DNA of 6,850 nt from Candidatus Cloacimonadota bacterium (GTDB taxonomy: Bacteria > Cloacimonadota > Cloacimonadia > Cloacimonadales > TCS61): positions 1-6,850 of the forward strand of contig DAOUTP010000095.1 of NCBI GenBank assembly GCA_030626645.1. Direction: 5' to 3'. Both the position numbers and the translations under genes were made by a program. Each line of letters begins with the position of its first letter. Position 1 is the first letter of the stretch. Of this stretch, positions 1-5,829 are shown one piece after another. The notes beneath the pieces are model-generated. The model was not told the DNA's origin, did no database searches, and was given only the letters and a program-made list of their open reading frames with translations.

Positions 1-117
1 TGATTTACTGAGGTAAAGCGTAATAGCTGCCGTAAGTGTGGTTTTACCATGATCCACGTGACCAATTGTTCCAACGTTCACGTGTGGTTTATTTCTTACA
101 AATTTCTCTTTAGCCAT
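1..117 (-). CDS. tuf: Elongation factor Tu, N-terminal 39 codons (cut by window edge)
   Basis: EF-Tu is the GTPase that carries aminoacyl-tRNA to the ribosomal A site. Only the first 39 codons are present; the gene runs off the left edge. The translation begins MAKEKFVRNKPHVNVGTIG and continues into the GTP-binding P-loop GHVDHGKT at residues 19-26, followed by TLTAAIT, the usual EF-Tu N-terminus. The ATG at 115-117 is fixed by a near-perfect Shine-Dalgarno sequence at 121-129. It lies directly downstream of four tRNA genes in the same order as E. coli tufB, so it is probably cotranscribed with them. SelB and IF2 share the P-loop type, but the residues around it are those of EF-Tu. The identification is secure; whether the genome holds a second tuf copy cannot be seen. 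Confidence 0.97.
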   Translation of the reverse strand, partial: MAKEKFVRNKPHVNVGTIGHVDHGKTTLTAAITLYLSKS

Positions 118-120
118 TTC

Positions 121-129
121 TCCCTCCTT
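121..129 (-). promoter_or_regulatory. Strong ribosome binding site of tuf
   Basis: On the minus strand this reads AAGGAGGGA and ends three bases before the tuf ATG. It is close to the full anti-Shine-Dalgarno complement. It fixes the tuf start and shows that this organism uses classical SD initiation. Confidence 0.8.
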
Positions 130-158
130 GGCAATTTTTTATTTATTCATATGCTTAC

Positions 159-235
<77 letters not shown>

Positions 236-243
236 TGTTAAAA

Positions 244-319
244 TGGAGCGGGAGACGAGGCTCGAACTCGCTACCCTTAGCTTGGAAGGCTAATGCTCTA
301 CCAAATGAGCTACTCCCGC
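244..319 (-). tRNA. glyT: tRNA-Gly (anticodon UCC)
   Basis: The acceptor stem GCGGGAG pairs with CTCCCGC. The anticodon stem TTAGC/GCTAA holds the loop CTTCCAA, giving anticodon UCC. The T arm is GCGAG-TTCGAGC-CTCGT. The discriminator is U, as expected for tRNA-Gly, and CCA is encoded at 244-246. Only 8 nt separate it from tRNA-Thr(GGU), so the two must be released from one precursor. It corresponds by position to E. coli glyT. Confidence 0.97.
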
Positions 320-341
320 TTTTTTTGTAAAATTTAAAAAA

Positions 342-427
342 TGGTGGAGGGGGGAGGATTTGAACCTCCGAAGGCATCCACCGACAGATTTACAGTCTGT
401 TCCCTTTGACCACTCGGGAACCCCTCC
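342..427 (-). tRNA. tyrU: tRNA-Tyr (anticodon GUA), class II with long variable arm
   Basis: The acceptor stem GGAGGGG pairs with CCCCTCC. The anticodon stem ACAGA/TCTGT holds the loop CTGTAAA, giving anticodon GUA. A long variable arm follows, as in bacterial tRNA-Tyr. The T arm is GGAGG-TTCAAAT-CCTCC. The discriminator is A and CCA is encoded at 342-344, for a total of 86 nt. It corresponds by position to E. coli tyrU. Confidence 0.97.
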
Positions 428-432
428 ATAAT

Positions 433-459
433 ATAATATTTTGCGTTGCAAAATATTAT
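433..459 (-). repeat. Perfect 12-bp hairpin between tRNA-Thr(UGU) and tRNA-Tyr
   Basis: ATAATATTTTGC at 433-444 is the exact reverse complement of GCAAAATATTAT at 448-459, with a 3-nt loop. In the tRNA precursor it forms a stem 5 nt upstream of the mature tRNA-Tyr 5' end. There is no long U tract after it on the minus strand, so it does not look like a terminator. A processing or spacer hairpin is the likeliest reading, but this is inference. Confidence 0.6.
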
Positions 460-467
460 TCAATTAA

Positions 468-542
468 TGGTGCCGACAGTAGGAATCGAACCCACAACCG
501 CTCGATTACAAGTCGAGTGCTCTACCGTTGAGCCATGTCGGC
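468..542 (-). tRNA. thrU: tRNA-Thr (anticodon UGU)
   Basis: The acceptor stem GCCGACA pairs with TGTCGGC. The anticodon stem CTCGA/TCGAG holds the loop CTTGTAA, giving anticodon UGU. The T arm is GTGGG-TTCGATT-CCTAC. The discriminator is A and CCA is encoded at 468-470. It is the first tRNA of the tuf-linked cluster and corresponds by position to E. coli thrU. With the GGU isoacceptor downstream, the cluster supplies two threonine tRNAs. Confidence 0.97.
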
Positions 543-712
543 ATTTTCAATGTCGAAACAGAAAATTTTTTCGCAAATTCTCCATCAATAAATTTCACTT
601 TTATGTTGATAAAAAGATCAAAACTAACCGAATAGACAAAAAATTTTCTTTGCCTATATATGTCAAATCTTTTTCTTTATATTTAAATAAAAAATTAGTA
701 GTGATAAAATTG

Positions 713-741
713 ATTATATTTCAATAAGGAAAGAACGCTAA
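713..741 (-). promoter_or_regulatory. Candidate promoter of the tRNA-tuf operon
   Basis: In the 262-nt AT-rich gap between cysS and the first tRNA (543-804, no gene seen), the minus strand carries a perfect TATAAT at 713-718. It is preceded at 17-nt spacing by TTAGCG (736-741), a 3-of-6 match to the -35 consensus. Transcription would begin near 706 and give a leader of roughly 160 nt before tRNA-Thr(UGU). A TTGACA at 661-666 on the same strand has no good -10 at normal spacing. No convincing terminator separates cysS from this region, so read-through from cysS is also possible. Confidence 0.35.
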
Positions 742-749
742 GAAACGCT
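730..749 (-). repeat. Tandem decamer next to the tRNA-operon promoter
   Basis: On the minus strand AGCGTTTCTT is followed directly by AGCGTTCTTT, two imperfect copies of one decamer. The second copy overlaps the candidate -35 element at 736-741. It could be an operator or simply chance in AT-rich DNA. Confidence 0.3.
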
Positions 750-804
750 TTAAATAAGAACTTAGAATAAATTGAAACATCTCAATATTTTTACTGATGA
801 TTTC

Positions 805-2181
805 TCACTTTTCAATATTCCAATCAGTTCCTTCTGGTGTGTCTTTTAGGGTAATACCCATCTCTTTCAGATCGTTGCGGATTTTATCTGCCATTTCCCA
901 GTTTTTCTCTTTTTTGAAGCGGTTCCGATAACTTATCAGAAGCTCAACCAGTTCACCTGAAACATCATTTAAACTATTACTAAGTTTTTCTTCCATATTT
1001 GTGAAGAATCCAAGTACATTCCCTAGTTCAATCAATAGATGAATGAAAGCTGAATCTTTGGTTTTATTGTAAGCTTTAGTTATATCGAATAATACAGATA
1101 TTGCTTTGGCTGTGTTGAAGTCATCATTCATTGCAGAAATGAAACTATTCTTGTGTTGCTGATGAACTTCAGAATATTCAAATTCCTTATCTTTTATGTT
1201 TAAATAGTCAGCACTTTTTAAAGTATTATAGAAGTTTTTAACAGCCTGGCTCGATTCAATAATAATGTTCTCGTTAAAATCGATTGGGCTTCTATAATGT
1301 TTAGAAAGAAAGAAAAAGCGAATAGCTTCAGGATCGTACTTTTTAAGGATATCTCGTGCTGTAAAAAAATTATCTAAACTTTTAGACATTTTTTCACCCT
1401 CAATATTGAGATATCCATTATGCATCCAATAATTTGCCAGTTTCTGATTATTAGAAGCTTTAGCTTGTGCAATCTCATTTTCATGATGAGGAAAAACAAG
1501 ATCAATCCCGCCTCCATGAATATCGAAAGTTCCACCCAGTAATTTGCGAGACATTACAACACATTCGGTATGCCAGCCGGGACGTCCTTCACCCCAGGGG
1601 CTTGTCCATTTCGGCTCACCTTGTTTTGCTTTTTTCCAGAGCGTAAAATCAGCAGGATGTTTTTTTTGCTTGTTAGCTTCTACACGAGCACCAGCTTGCA
1701 GGTCTTCCAATTTTTTACCGGAAAGTTTACCATAATCTTTAGAATTTGAAACAGAAAAATAGACATCACCATTTACTTCATAAGCAAATTCCTTTTCTTC
1801 AAGTTCTTTTATCAGATTGATCATATCATTGATATATTCTGTAGCCTTTGGATGATGATCAGCCGGGGTTATATCCAATGCCTTGCAATCATCAAAAAAA
1901 GCTTTGGTATATTTTTCAGCTACAACAGATACTGGGATATTTTCTTCTAGAGAACGATTGATAAGCTTATCATCAAGATCGGTAATATTTCGCACAAGGA
2001 TGACTTCATTTCCAATGTACTCAAAGTACTTTTTTACAACATCGAAGAAGATAAGCGGTCTGGCATTTCCAATATGAAAATAGTTATATACCGTAGGTCC
2101 GCAGACATACATTTTTACTTTGCCATTCTCTACCGGAACAAATTCTTCTTTTTTATTCGTTAGCGTATTATAAATTTTCAT
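805..2181 (-). CDS. cysS: Cysteinyl-tRNA synthetase
   Basis: A class I aminoacyl-tRNA synthetase that charges tRNA-Cys with cysteine in the cytoplasm. At 458 residues it is full length (E. coli CysRS has 461). The N-terminal Rossmann domain carries CGPTVYN (Cys27) and the HIGH-type motif HIGN at 36-39. KMSKS lies at 264-268 (preceded by EGE). The zinc ligands expected for the family are present at Cys27, Cys207, His232 and Glu236. The C-terminus, with GITLKDTPEGTDW, matches the family end. The ATG shares its A with the TAA stop of rsmD (TAATG). A GGAG sequence lies 7 nt before the ATG, inside the end of rsmD, so translation is probably coupled. The stop is UGA, but family length supports true termination there. 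Confidence 0.98.
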   Translation of the reverse strand: MKIYNTLTNKKEEFVPVENGKVKMYVCGPTVYNYFHIGNARPLIFFDVVKKYFEYIGNEVILVRNITDLDDKLINRSLEENIPVSVVAEKYTKAFFDDCKALDITPADHHPKATEYINDMINLIKELEEKEFAYEVNGDVYFSVSNSKDYGKLSGKKLEDLQAGARVEANKQKKHPADFTLWKKAKQGEPKWTSPWGEGRPGWHTECVVMSRKLLGGTFDIHGGGIDLVFPHHENEIAQAKASNNQKLANYWMHNGYLNIEGEKMSKSLDNFFTARDILKKYDPEAIRFFFLSKHYRSPIDFNENIIIESSQAVKNFYNTLKSADYLNIKDKEFEYSEVHQQHKNSFISAMNDDFNTAKAISVLFDITKAYNKTKDSAFIHLLIELGNVLGFFTNMEEKLSNSLNDVSGELVELLISYRNRFKKEKNWEMADKIRNDLKEMGITLKDTPEGTDWNIEK

Positions 2182-2750
2182 TACAAATCTCCGTTCATTA
2201 AATCATGTTGCAAATTTTTATTTGCCAAGACCGTTATGACACTGCTGCCATAGTTTTTATTATAGATTGTCATCATATCCCATTCTGCAGATAGCTTTTC
2301 TCTGGGAGAATGTTCTATCACAATGCAGCCATTCTCAGTTAATAGTTCGTTAACAATAGTTTTTTCTATAGTAGGATTTACAAGATTTTTGTTGTATGGC
2401 GGATCCATAAAGATCAGATCGAATTTTTTCTCACAACTATTGATAAATGCACTAACTTTTTTTCTGTGAATTTTGCATTCGGAAGTGCATTTTAGTTTTT
2501 CAATATTACGCTTCATTGTTTTAATTGATTTGTCAGAGAAATCGACAAAATCCACAAAAACAGCATTTCTACTAAGAGCTTCAAAGCCGAGTGACCCGCT
2601 TCCTGCATAGAGGTCAAGGATATTCTTATCGGAGCAGGATGAGATAACCGAGAAGATAACTTCTTTAATATAATCTGTGGTTGGACGAGTGGTTTTACCG
2701 GGAACAGTAAACAGATTTGCTTTCTTGAACTTTCCTGTAATAATTCTCAT
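2181..2750 (-). CDS. rsmD: 16S rRNA (guanine966-N2)-methyltransferase RsmD
   Basis: RsmD methylates G966 of 16S rRNA in the 30S subunit, using S-adenosylmethionine. The 189-residue protein has the family N-terminus MRIITGKFK and the signature RPTTDYIKE at 22-30. The SAM-binding motif LDLYAGSGSLGFEALSR lies at 45-61, and the catalytic motif DPPY at 116-119, in the context FDLIFMDPPYNK. Length and motif order fit RsmD rather than the broader N6-adenine methyltransferases that share DPPY. AAGGA six bases upstream supports the ATG at 2748-2750. It overlaps cysS by one base. The gene upstream ends 138 nt away, and that gap holds an inverted repeat. Confidence 0.95.
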   Translation of the reverse strand: MRIITGKFKKANLFTVPGKTTRPTTDYIKEVIFSVISSCSDKNILDLYAGSGSLGFEALSRNAVFVDFVDFSDKSIKTMKRNIEKLKCTSECKIHRKKVSAFINSCEKKFDLIFMDPPYNKNLVNPTIEKTIVNELLTENGCIVIEHSPREKLSAEWDMMTIYNKNYGSSVITVLANKNLQHDLMNGDL

Positions 2751-2788
2751 TTGCTTTCCTTACCTGAGAAGGAAAACTTTATTTCCAA

Positions 2789-2827
2789 CTGCTGAGGTTT
2801 CATTACAAAATGGGGGCAACCCAGCAG
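2789..2827 (-). repeat. Imperfect inverted repeat in the leader gap before rsmD
   Basis: The gap 2751-2888 holds no convincing gene. Within it, CTGCTG (2789-2794), GGTT (2796-2799) and CATT (2801-2804) pair with AATG (2809-2812), AACC (2818-2821) and CAGCAG (2822-2827). The result is a 14-bp interrupted hairpin with small bulges and a 4-nt loop. The neighbouring stretch 2811-2850 is about 60% G+C, well above its surroundings. CTGCT at 2843-2847 could pair with the same CAGCAG arm instead, so two exclusive folds are possible. No U tract follows, so it is not a standard terminator. A structured leader or small RNA element is an inference. Confidence 0.45.
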
Positions 2828-2888
2828 AAGAGTTCCGACCGACTGCTTACATCTATGAGTGCAACGAATACACAGTTTATTAATTTCT

Positions 2889-3998
2889 TTATTTTTTTTC
2901 GACATTATTTGAAACTTTTAGTAATTCAATTACAAAATGCAAATCAGATAATTTTATCTCCGCAAGTGATCTATCAGAACCAACATTTTCCTTAAGAACT
3001 CTTTCCACAATATCGGGTTTCATAGTTGAAAGAGTTGTTAATAGATCTAGTATCTGGTTTTCATCAGTGGGTGCCAAGATAGTTTCAAGCTCATCTTTAT
3101 TCTCATCTGACGGATCTGTTTTTTCACTATCAATAGTTTCATTTTGTTCAACTGCTTTTTCCTCTTCTACCAGATCTTCGATTGAATCGATATCGTCAGA
3201 TTGGATATTCGGTTCAGTTATAATTTCCGATTTATCCAGGTCATCAGAAATCTCTTCATCGGTTTCCAGTGAGATATCATCTTCCATTTTATCATCACTA
3301 TCTAACGTATCTTCGATTTCAATTGTTTCTTCCATTACTATCTTCTCTTCAGGTTCAATTGTGTCATCAATATCCAGTGTGTCCTCAAGCTCAATTGAAT
3401 CTTCTGCTTCAATTTTTACATCTAACTCAGTTGTATCATCAATATCAGAAGTTTTTTCTTCTTCAATTTCGAGTTCTTCAATATCTTCCGGAATGACTTC
3501 TTTTTCATCTTTTTCAATCAACTCATCATTAATATCATCACTATCCAGAGTGTCCTCAATCTCAATTGAATCTTCTGCTTCAATTTTTACTTCTAACTCA
3601 GTTGTATCATTAATATCAGGAGTTTTTTCTTCTTCAATTTCAGGTTCTTCTAGATCAATAGGAGCAGCCTCTTCTTTCTTTACTTCGATCAACTCCTCAG
3701 GATACGTTTCTTCATTTTTCAGATCAGCTTGTGATTCTTTGTAAGCTTTAAATTGATCATGCGGTAGAATATGGAAAATTCTCTTCTCTTCTTCCGTAAA
3801 TATTTTATCGATGATCGTAGAGTATTCCAGAGTATTTTCTTTGAATATTTTATCCTTCAATTCATCAATTTTACTTTGCAATTCTTCCGTAGGATTATCT
3901 TTGTGTAGATTTTTATAAATTACTAAAGCATCAATATACTGATTCTGATTTTCATATAATTCCGCTAAAGTAATTGTAGGTGTTGGTTTATCTGCCAT
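2889..3998 (-). CDS. Acidic, repeat-rich protein with a TPR-like N-terminus (function unknown)
   Basis: I do not recognise a named family. Counting from the start chosen here (369 residues), residues 9-43 (TLAELYENQNQYIDALVIYK and following) look like one tetratricopeptide-type helix pair. Residues about 93-305 are extremely rich in Glu, Asp, Ile and Thr, with few basic residues. They include two near-identical 37-residue units (117-153 and 174-210) and a weaker third. The last 65 residues are less biased and may be a small folded domain. No signal peptide or membrane segment is seen. Two starts are possible. The ATG at 4004 overlaps the upstream stop as ATGA but lies only 1 nt after GGGAG. 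The ATG at 3998 has the same GGGAG at an ideal 7-nt spacing and is preferred. It probably shares an operon with the helix-hairpin-helix gene. Confidence 0.8.
   Translation of the reverse strand: MADKPTPTITLAELYENQNQYIDALVIYKNLHKDNPTEELQSKIDELKDKIFKENTLEYSTIIDKIFTEEEKRIFHILPHDQFKAYKESQADLKNEETYPEELIEVKKEEAAPIDLEEPEIEEEKTPDINDTTELEVKIEAEDSIEIEDTLDSDDINDELIEKDEKEVIPEDIEELEIEEEKTSDIDDTTELDVKIEAEDSIELEDTLDIDDTIEPEEKIVMEETIEIEDTLDSDDKMEDDISLETDEEISDDLDKSEIITEPNIQSDDIDSIEDLVEEEKAVEQNETIDSEKTDPSDENKDELETILAPTDENQILDLLTTLSTMKPDIVERVLKENVGSDRSLAEIKLSDLHFVIELLKVSNNVEKK
3371..3479 (-). repeat. Intragenic repeat, downstream copy
   Basis: This 109-nt stretch matches 3542-3650 at 102 of 109 positions (94%). 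The offset is 171 nt, exactly 57 codons, so the reading frame is kept. It encodes the acidic unit that starts EELEIEEEKTSD. The high nucleotide identity suggests recent duplication or gene conversion. Confidence 0.85.
3542..3650 (-). repeat. Intragenic repeat, upstream copy
   Basis: Partner of the copy at 3371-3479 and encodes the unit starting EEPEIEEEKTPD. A shorter, more diverged third copy, encoding ETIEIEDTLDSDD, lies near 3294-3340. Copy number may vary between strains. Confidence 0.85.
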
Positions 3999-4000
3999 AA

Positions 4001-4606
4001 TCATTCTCCCAGCGTTATTTGCTCGCTCATTTTCTCCAACGATTTCTCGCCAATCCCCTTGATTTGCAGGAGATCTTCTTTCTTTTCAAATCTACCAACC
4101 TCATTTCTTAAGGCAATAATTTTATCTGCTCTTGAAGGACCAATACCCTTGATTTTTGTCAATTCGTTTTTATCAGCAGTATTAATATTTATTTTATTTG
4201 GAATGGAATTGACTTGTTGCCTTTCTGGAATAATTGTAGTTGTAGAATCTTCAAAAGTCAGATCAATAAAGTACTTCTTGATCTTTTCATATGTTTTTTC
4301 ACCGATACCTTTAATATTCATTAATTCGGTCTTAGCTTTGAAGCCATTCTCCTCTTTGTATTGCAAGATGTCTTCTGCTTTTTTATCTCCAATTCCAGGT
4401 ATTGTGATAAGCTCTTCTTTAGTGATATTTTGCAGATCGTATTTTAGTTGATGATCTTGTTGAAAATTCAGGCTGTCACTTGAATTTGCATCTTCCTCAG
4501 CAGTTAGACCGGTATACTTCATTACTAAACCAATAAATGCGAAGAAAACTAAAAACAGCAGAAGTTTCTGTTCATTGGGCGTGAGAATATTATTCAGTTT
4601 TTTCAT
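4001..4606 (-). CDS. Membrane-anchored double helix-hairpin-helix (ComEA-like) protein
   Basis: A likely DNA-binding protein of 201 residues. Residues 15-29 (LLLFLVFFAFIGLVM) form one hydrophobic segment near the N-terminus, a probable membrane anchor with the rest outside the cytoplasm. Two ComEA-type helix-hairpin-helix modules follow, at about 57-112 and 138-195. Each has two hairpins, with GIG turns at 71-73, 100-102, 154-156 and 184-186. The second module carries the typical INTADKNEL opening. ComEA proteins bind incoming DNA at the cell surface or periplasm during transformation, but most have one module. Here a second, more diverged one precedes it, joined by a Ser/Thr-rich linker. The ATG overlaps the upstream stop as ATGA, with AGGA just before it, so translation is probably coupled. 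A role in DNA uptake is inference, because no other competence gene is in view. Confidence 0.85.
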   Translation of the reverse strand: MKKLNNILTPNEQKLLLFLVFFAFIGLVMKYTGLTAEEDANSSDSLNFQQDHQLKYDLQNITKEELITIPGIGDKKAEDILQYKEENGFKAKTELMNIKGIGEKTYEKIKKYFIDLTFEDSTTTIIPERQQVNSIPNKININTADKNELTKIKGIGPSRADKIIALRNEVGRFEKKEDLLQIKGIGEKSLEKMSEQITLGE

Positions 4607-5493
4607 TTTTCCTGATATATTAAATTAACCATTGTTTGCCCTACAACCCCCAGTGATTGTGGGGAACATTTATCCGGAGTGTCTTCCAATGTATGCCAGA
4701 ATGGATATTCAAAGTCGATAATTACAATTGCATTAATACCTGCCGCAATAAGTGGATAATGATCATCGTAGATACGGTTTGTTATTCTGGTTTTGAACTC
4801 ATTGAATCCAAGCTGATCAGCAATATCCCAAACTTCCTTAACCAGATTTGGAGAATTATGATATGAAGAGTGTTCCATATTTATAGAAAGATCAGCATCA
4901 CCGATCATATCGATTACAATTGCTTTTTCCGGTTTTGGATCTGTAAAATTATCTGCAAAGTAGGAAGATCCCAGACACCAAGATTCATTATCTCCGTATG
5001 CGCCCATATCTTCCAAATCAAAAAATACCATATCTATTCCGAACTGCTGAGGTTGTTGTGCAGAGATAATCTCTGCCAGCTCAAGTAAAACCGCAACGCC
5101 ACTTGCTGCATCGTTAGCACCGAGAATTGGAGTATTATGAAGAGTGAGATCTTCTTCCTTATCTGCCCACGGTCTTGTATCGTAATGAGCACCCAGAAGA
5201 ATACGACGACTCATTTGAGGATAAAAACTTGCTAATATGTTTACACCATCAATTTTCTCTTCATTAACAACTACATCGAATTTTTGTAATTCAATTTCTG
5301 CATTATATCTGGTTAACTCATTAACTATGTAATCTCTACAAAGTTCAATACCGTCCGAACCGGGGTATCTCACTCCAAGTTCACACTGCTTTTCTAAATG
5401 CTCAAATGCACTATCTGCATTAAATACAGGGAAGCTATCTGCACATGAAGATATGACTAATATTAAAAAAAAGAAAAATATTAATTTGTTCAT
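4603..5493 (-). CDS. M28-family zinc protein, glutaminyl-peptide cyclotransferase-like lipoprotein
   Basis: Belongs to the zinc peptidase M28 / glutaminyl cyclase superfamily. Members either cleave N-terminal residues or convert N-terminal glutamine to pyroglutamate. The 296-residue protein starts with a short hydrophobic signal ending in the lipobox ISSC (Cys17), so it is a predicted lipoprotein facing the envelope. Recognisable active-site regions are GAHYDTRPWAD at 101-111, GANDAASGVAVLLELA at 125-140 (Asp128), FFDLEDMG at 157-164 (Glu161, Asp162), DMIGD at 195-199, and FWHTLEDTPD at 265-274 (His267). Asp128, Asp162 and His267 sit where the zinc ligands of the family lie. HYDTRPWAD and DMIGD lean toward the cyclase-like branch, but peptidase activity cannot be excluded. 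AGGAAGG precedes the ATG. It is the first gene of the three-gene set, 103 nt downstream of tRNA-Sec. Confidence 0.88.
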   Translation of the reverse strand: MNKLIFFFFLILVISSCADSFPVFNADSAFEHLEKQCELGVRYPGSDGIELCRDYIVNELTRYNAEIELQKFDVVVNEEKIDGVNILASFYPQMSRRILLGAHYDTRPWADKEEDLTLHNTPILGANDAASGVAVLLELAEIISAQQPQQFGIDMVFFDLEDMGAYGDNESWCLGSSYFADNFTDPKPEKAIVIDMIGDADLSINMEHSSYHNSPNLVKEVWDIADQLGFNEFKTRITNRIYDDHYPLIAAGINAIVIIDFEYPFWHTLEDTPDKCSPQSLGVVGQTMVNLIYQEK

Positions 5494-5596
5494 ATTTCCT
5501 TCCTAAATTTCTGATTCTACAAAAAGTGAAATAGAAAAATCTGTCAATTTTGTTTTACAACATAATAAACTAATACAAATATTTAAACTACAAAAA

Positions 5597-5691
5597 TGGC
5601 CGAGAGGGCAGGAATCGAACCTGCCGTGGACAGTTTTAGCTGCCTATTACTGGTTTTGAAGACCAGTTGGAACACCAGTTCCGTCCTCTCT
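5597..5691 (-). tRNA. selC: tRNA-Sec (anticodon UCA)
   Basis: This is the UGA-reading tRNA that is charged with serine, converted to selenocysteine and delivered by SelB. The anticodon stem ACTGGT/ACCAGT encloses the loop CTTCAAA, anticodon UCA (5657-5659). The D arm is GGAAC-TGGT-GTTCC, with the tiny 4-nt loop of tRNA-Sec. A long variable arm pairs GGCAG with CTGTC. The T arm is GCAGG-TTCGATT-CCTGC. The discriminator is G and CCA is encoded at 5597-5599. The 95-nt length fits. The acceptor stem is odd: GAGAGG pairs with CCTCTC over only 6 bp, capped by an A-G mismatch. The acceptor branch is thus 7/5 rather than the 8/5 of bacterial tRNA-Sec. The divergent selB neighbour supports the identity. 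Confidence 0.95.
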
Positions 5692-5771
5692 ATAACTAGA
5701 AACAAAGAATTTAGTGCTTTTCTTTATGTAAAGATTTTTTTGAGTCCTAACCAGAATTAACCAATGTGTTC

Positions 5772-5804
5772 TTGACGAAAAACTACTAAACCAGATTTTA
5801 AAAT
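5772..5804 (+). promoter_or_regulatory. Weak candidate promoter of selB
   Basis: The 138-nt gap between tRNA-Sec and selB must hold divergent promoters. On the plus strand TTGACG (5772-5777) is a 5-of-6 match to the -35 consensus. The best -10-like hexamer, TAAAAT (5799-5804), lies 21 nt further, longer than the usual 16-18 nt. At 17 nt there is only ATTTTA. The call is tentative. No clear promoter for tRNA-Sec was found on the other strand. Confidence 0.2.
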
Positions 5805-5829
5805 TAAGAATTAATTATAAGAAGGAATA

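Noticed and set aside
446..727. 93-codon open frame on the plus strand
   Set aside because: It runs antisense across tRNA-Thr(UGU). Its VGIEPTTARL-type peptide is the familiar false translation of a tRNA complement, and the rest is AT-rich intergenic DNA.
771..790. Short inverted repeat ATTGA/TCAAT followed by ATTTTT, considered as a terminator
   Set aside because: The stem is only 5 bp of mostly A-T pairs. The T run lies on the plus strand, where no gene ends. It does not terminate cysS on the minus strand.
721..807. cysS ending in UGA followed by 27 further open codons, considered as a selenocysteine read-through
   Set aside because: CysRS is already full length at 458 residues with the normal family C-terminus, and the added AT-rich codons resemble no domain. 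No SECIS-like hairpin is evident next to the UGA.
2677..2995. Two overlapping small plus-strand open frames (68 and 61 codons) around the rsmD leader
   Set aside because: They straddle the ends of minus-strand genes, have no ribosome binding site and encode no recognisable motif. The inverted repeat explains the unusual composition better.
3067..3744. 225-codon serine-rich open frame on the plus strand
   Set aside because: It is the exact antisense of the Glu/Asp-rich repeat gene. GAA and GAT codons read backward as TTC and ATC, and the shifted frame gives Ser/Ile runs. There is no independent coding sign.
4059..5088. Plus-strand open frames opposite the HhH and M28 genes
   Set aside because: They are shadows of well-supported minus-strand genes with recognisable family motifs.
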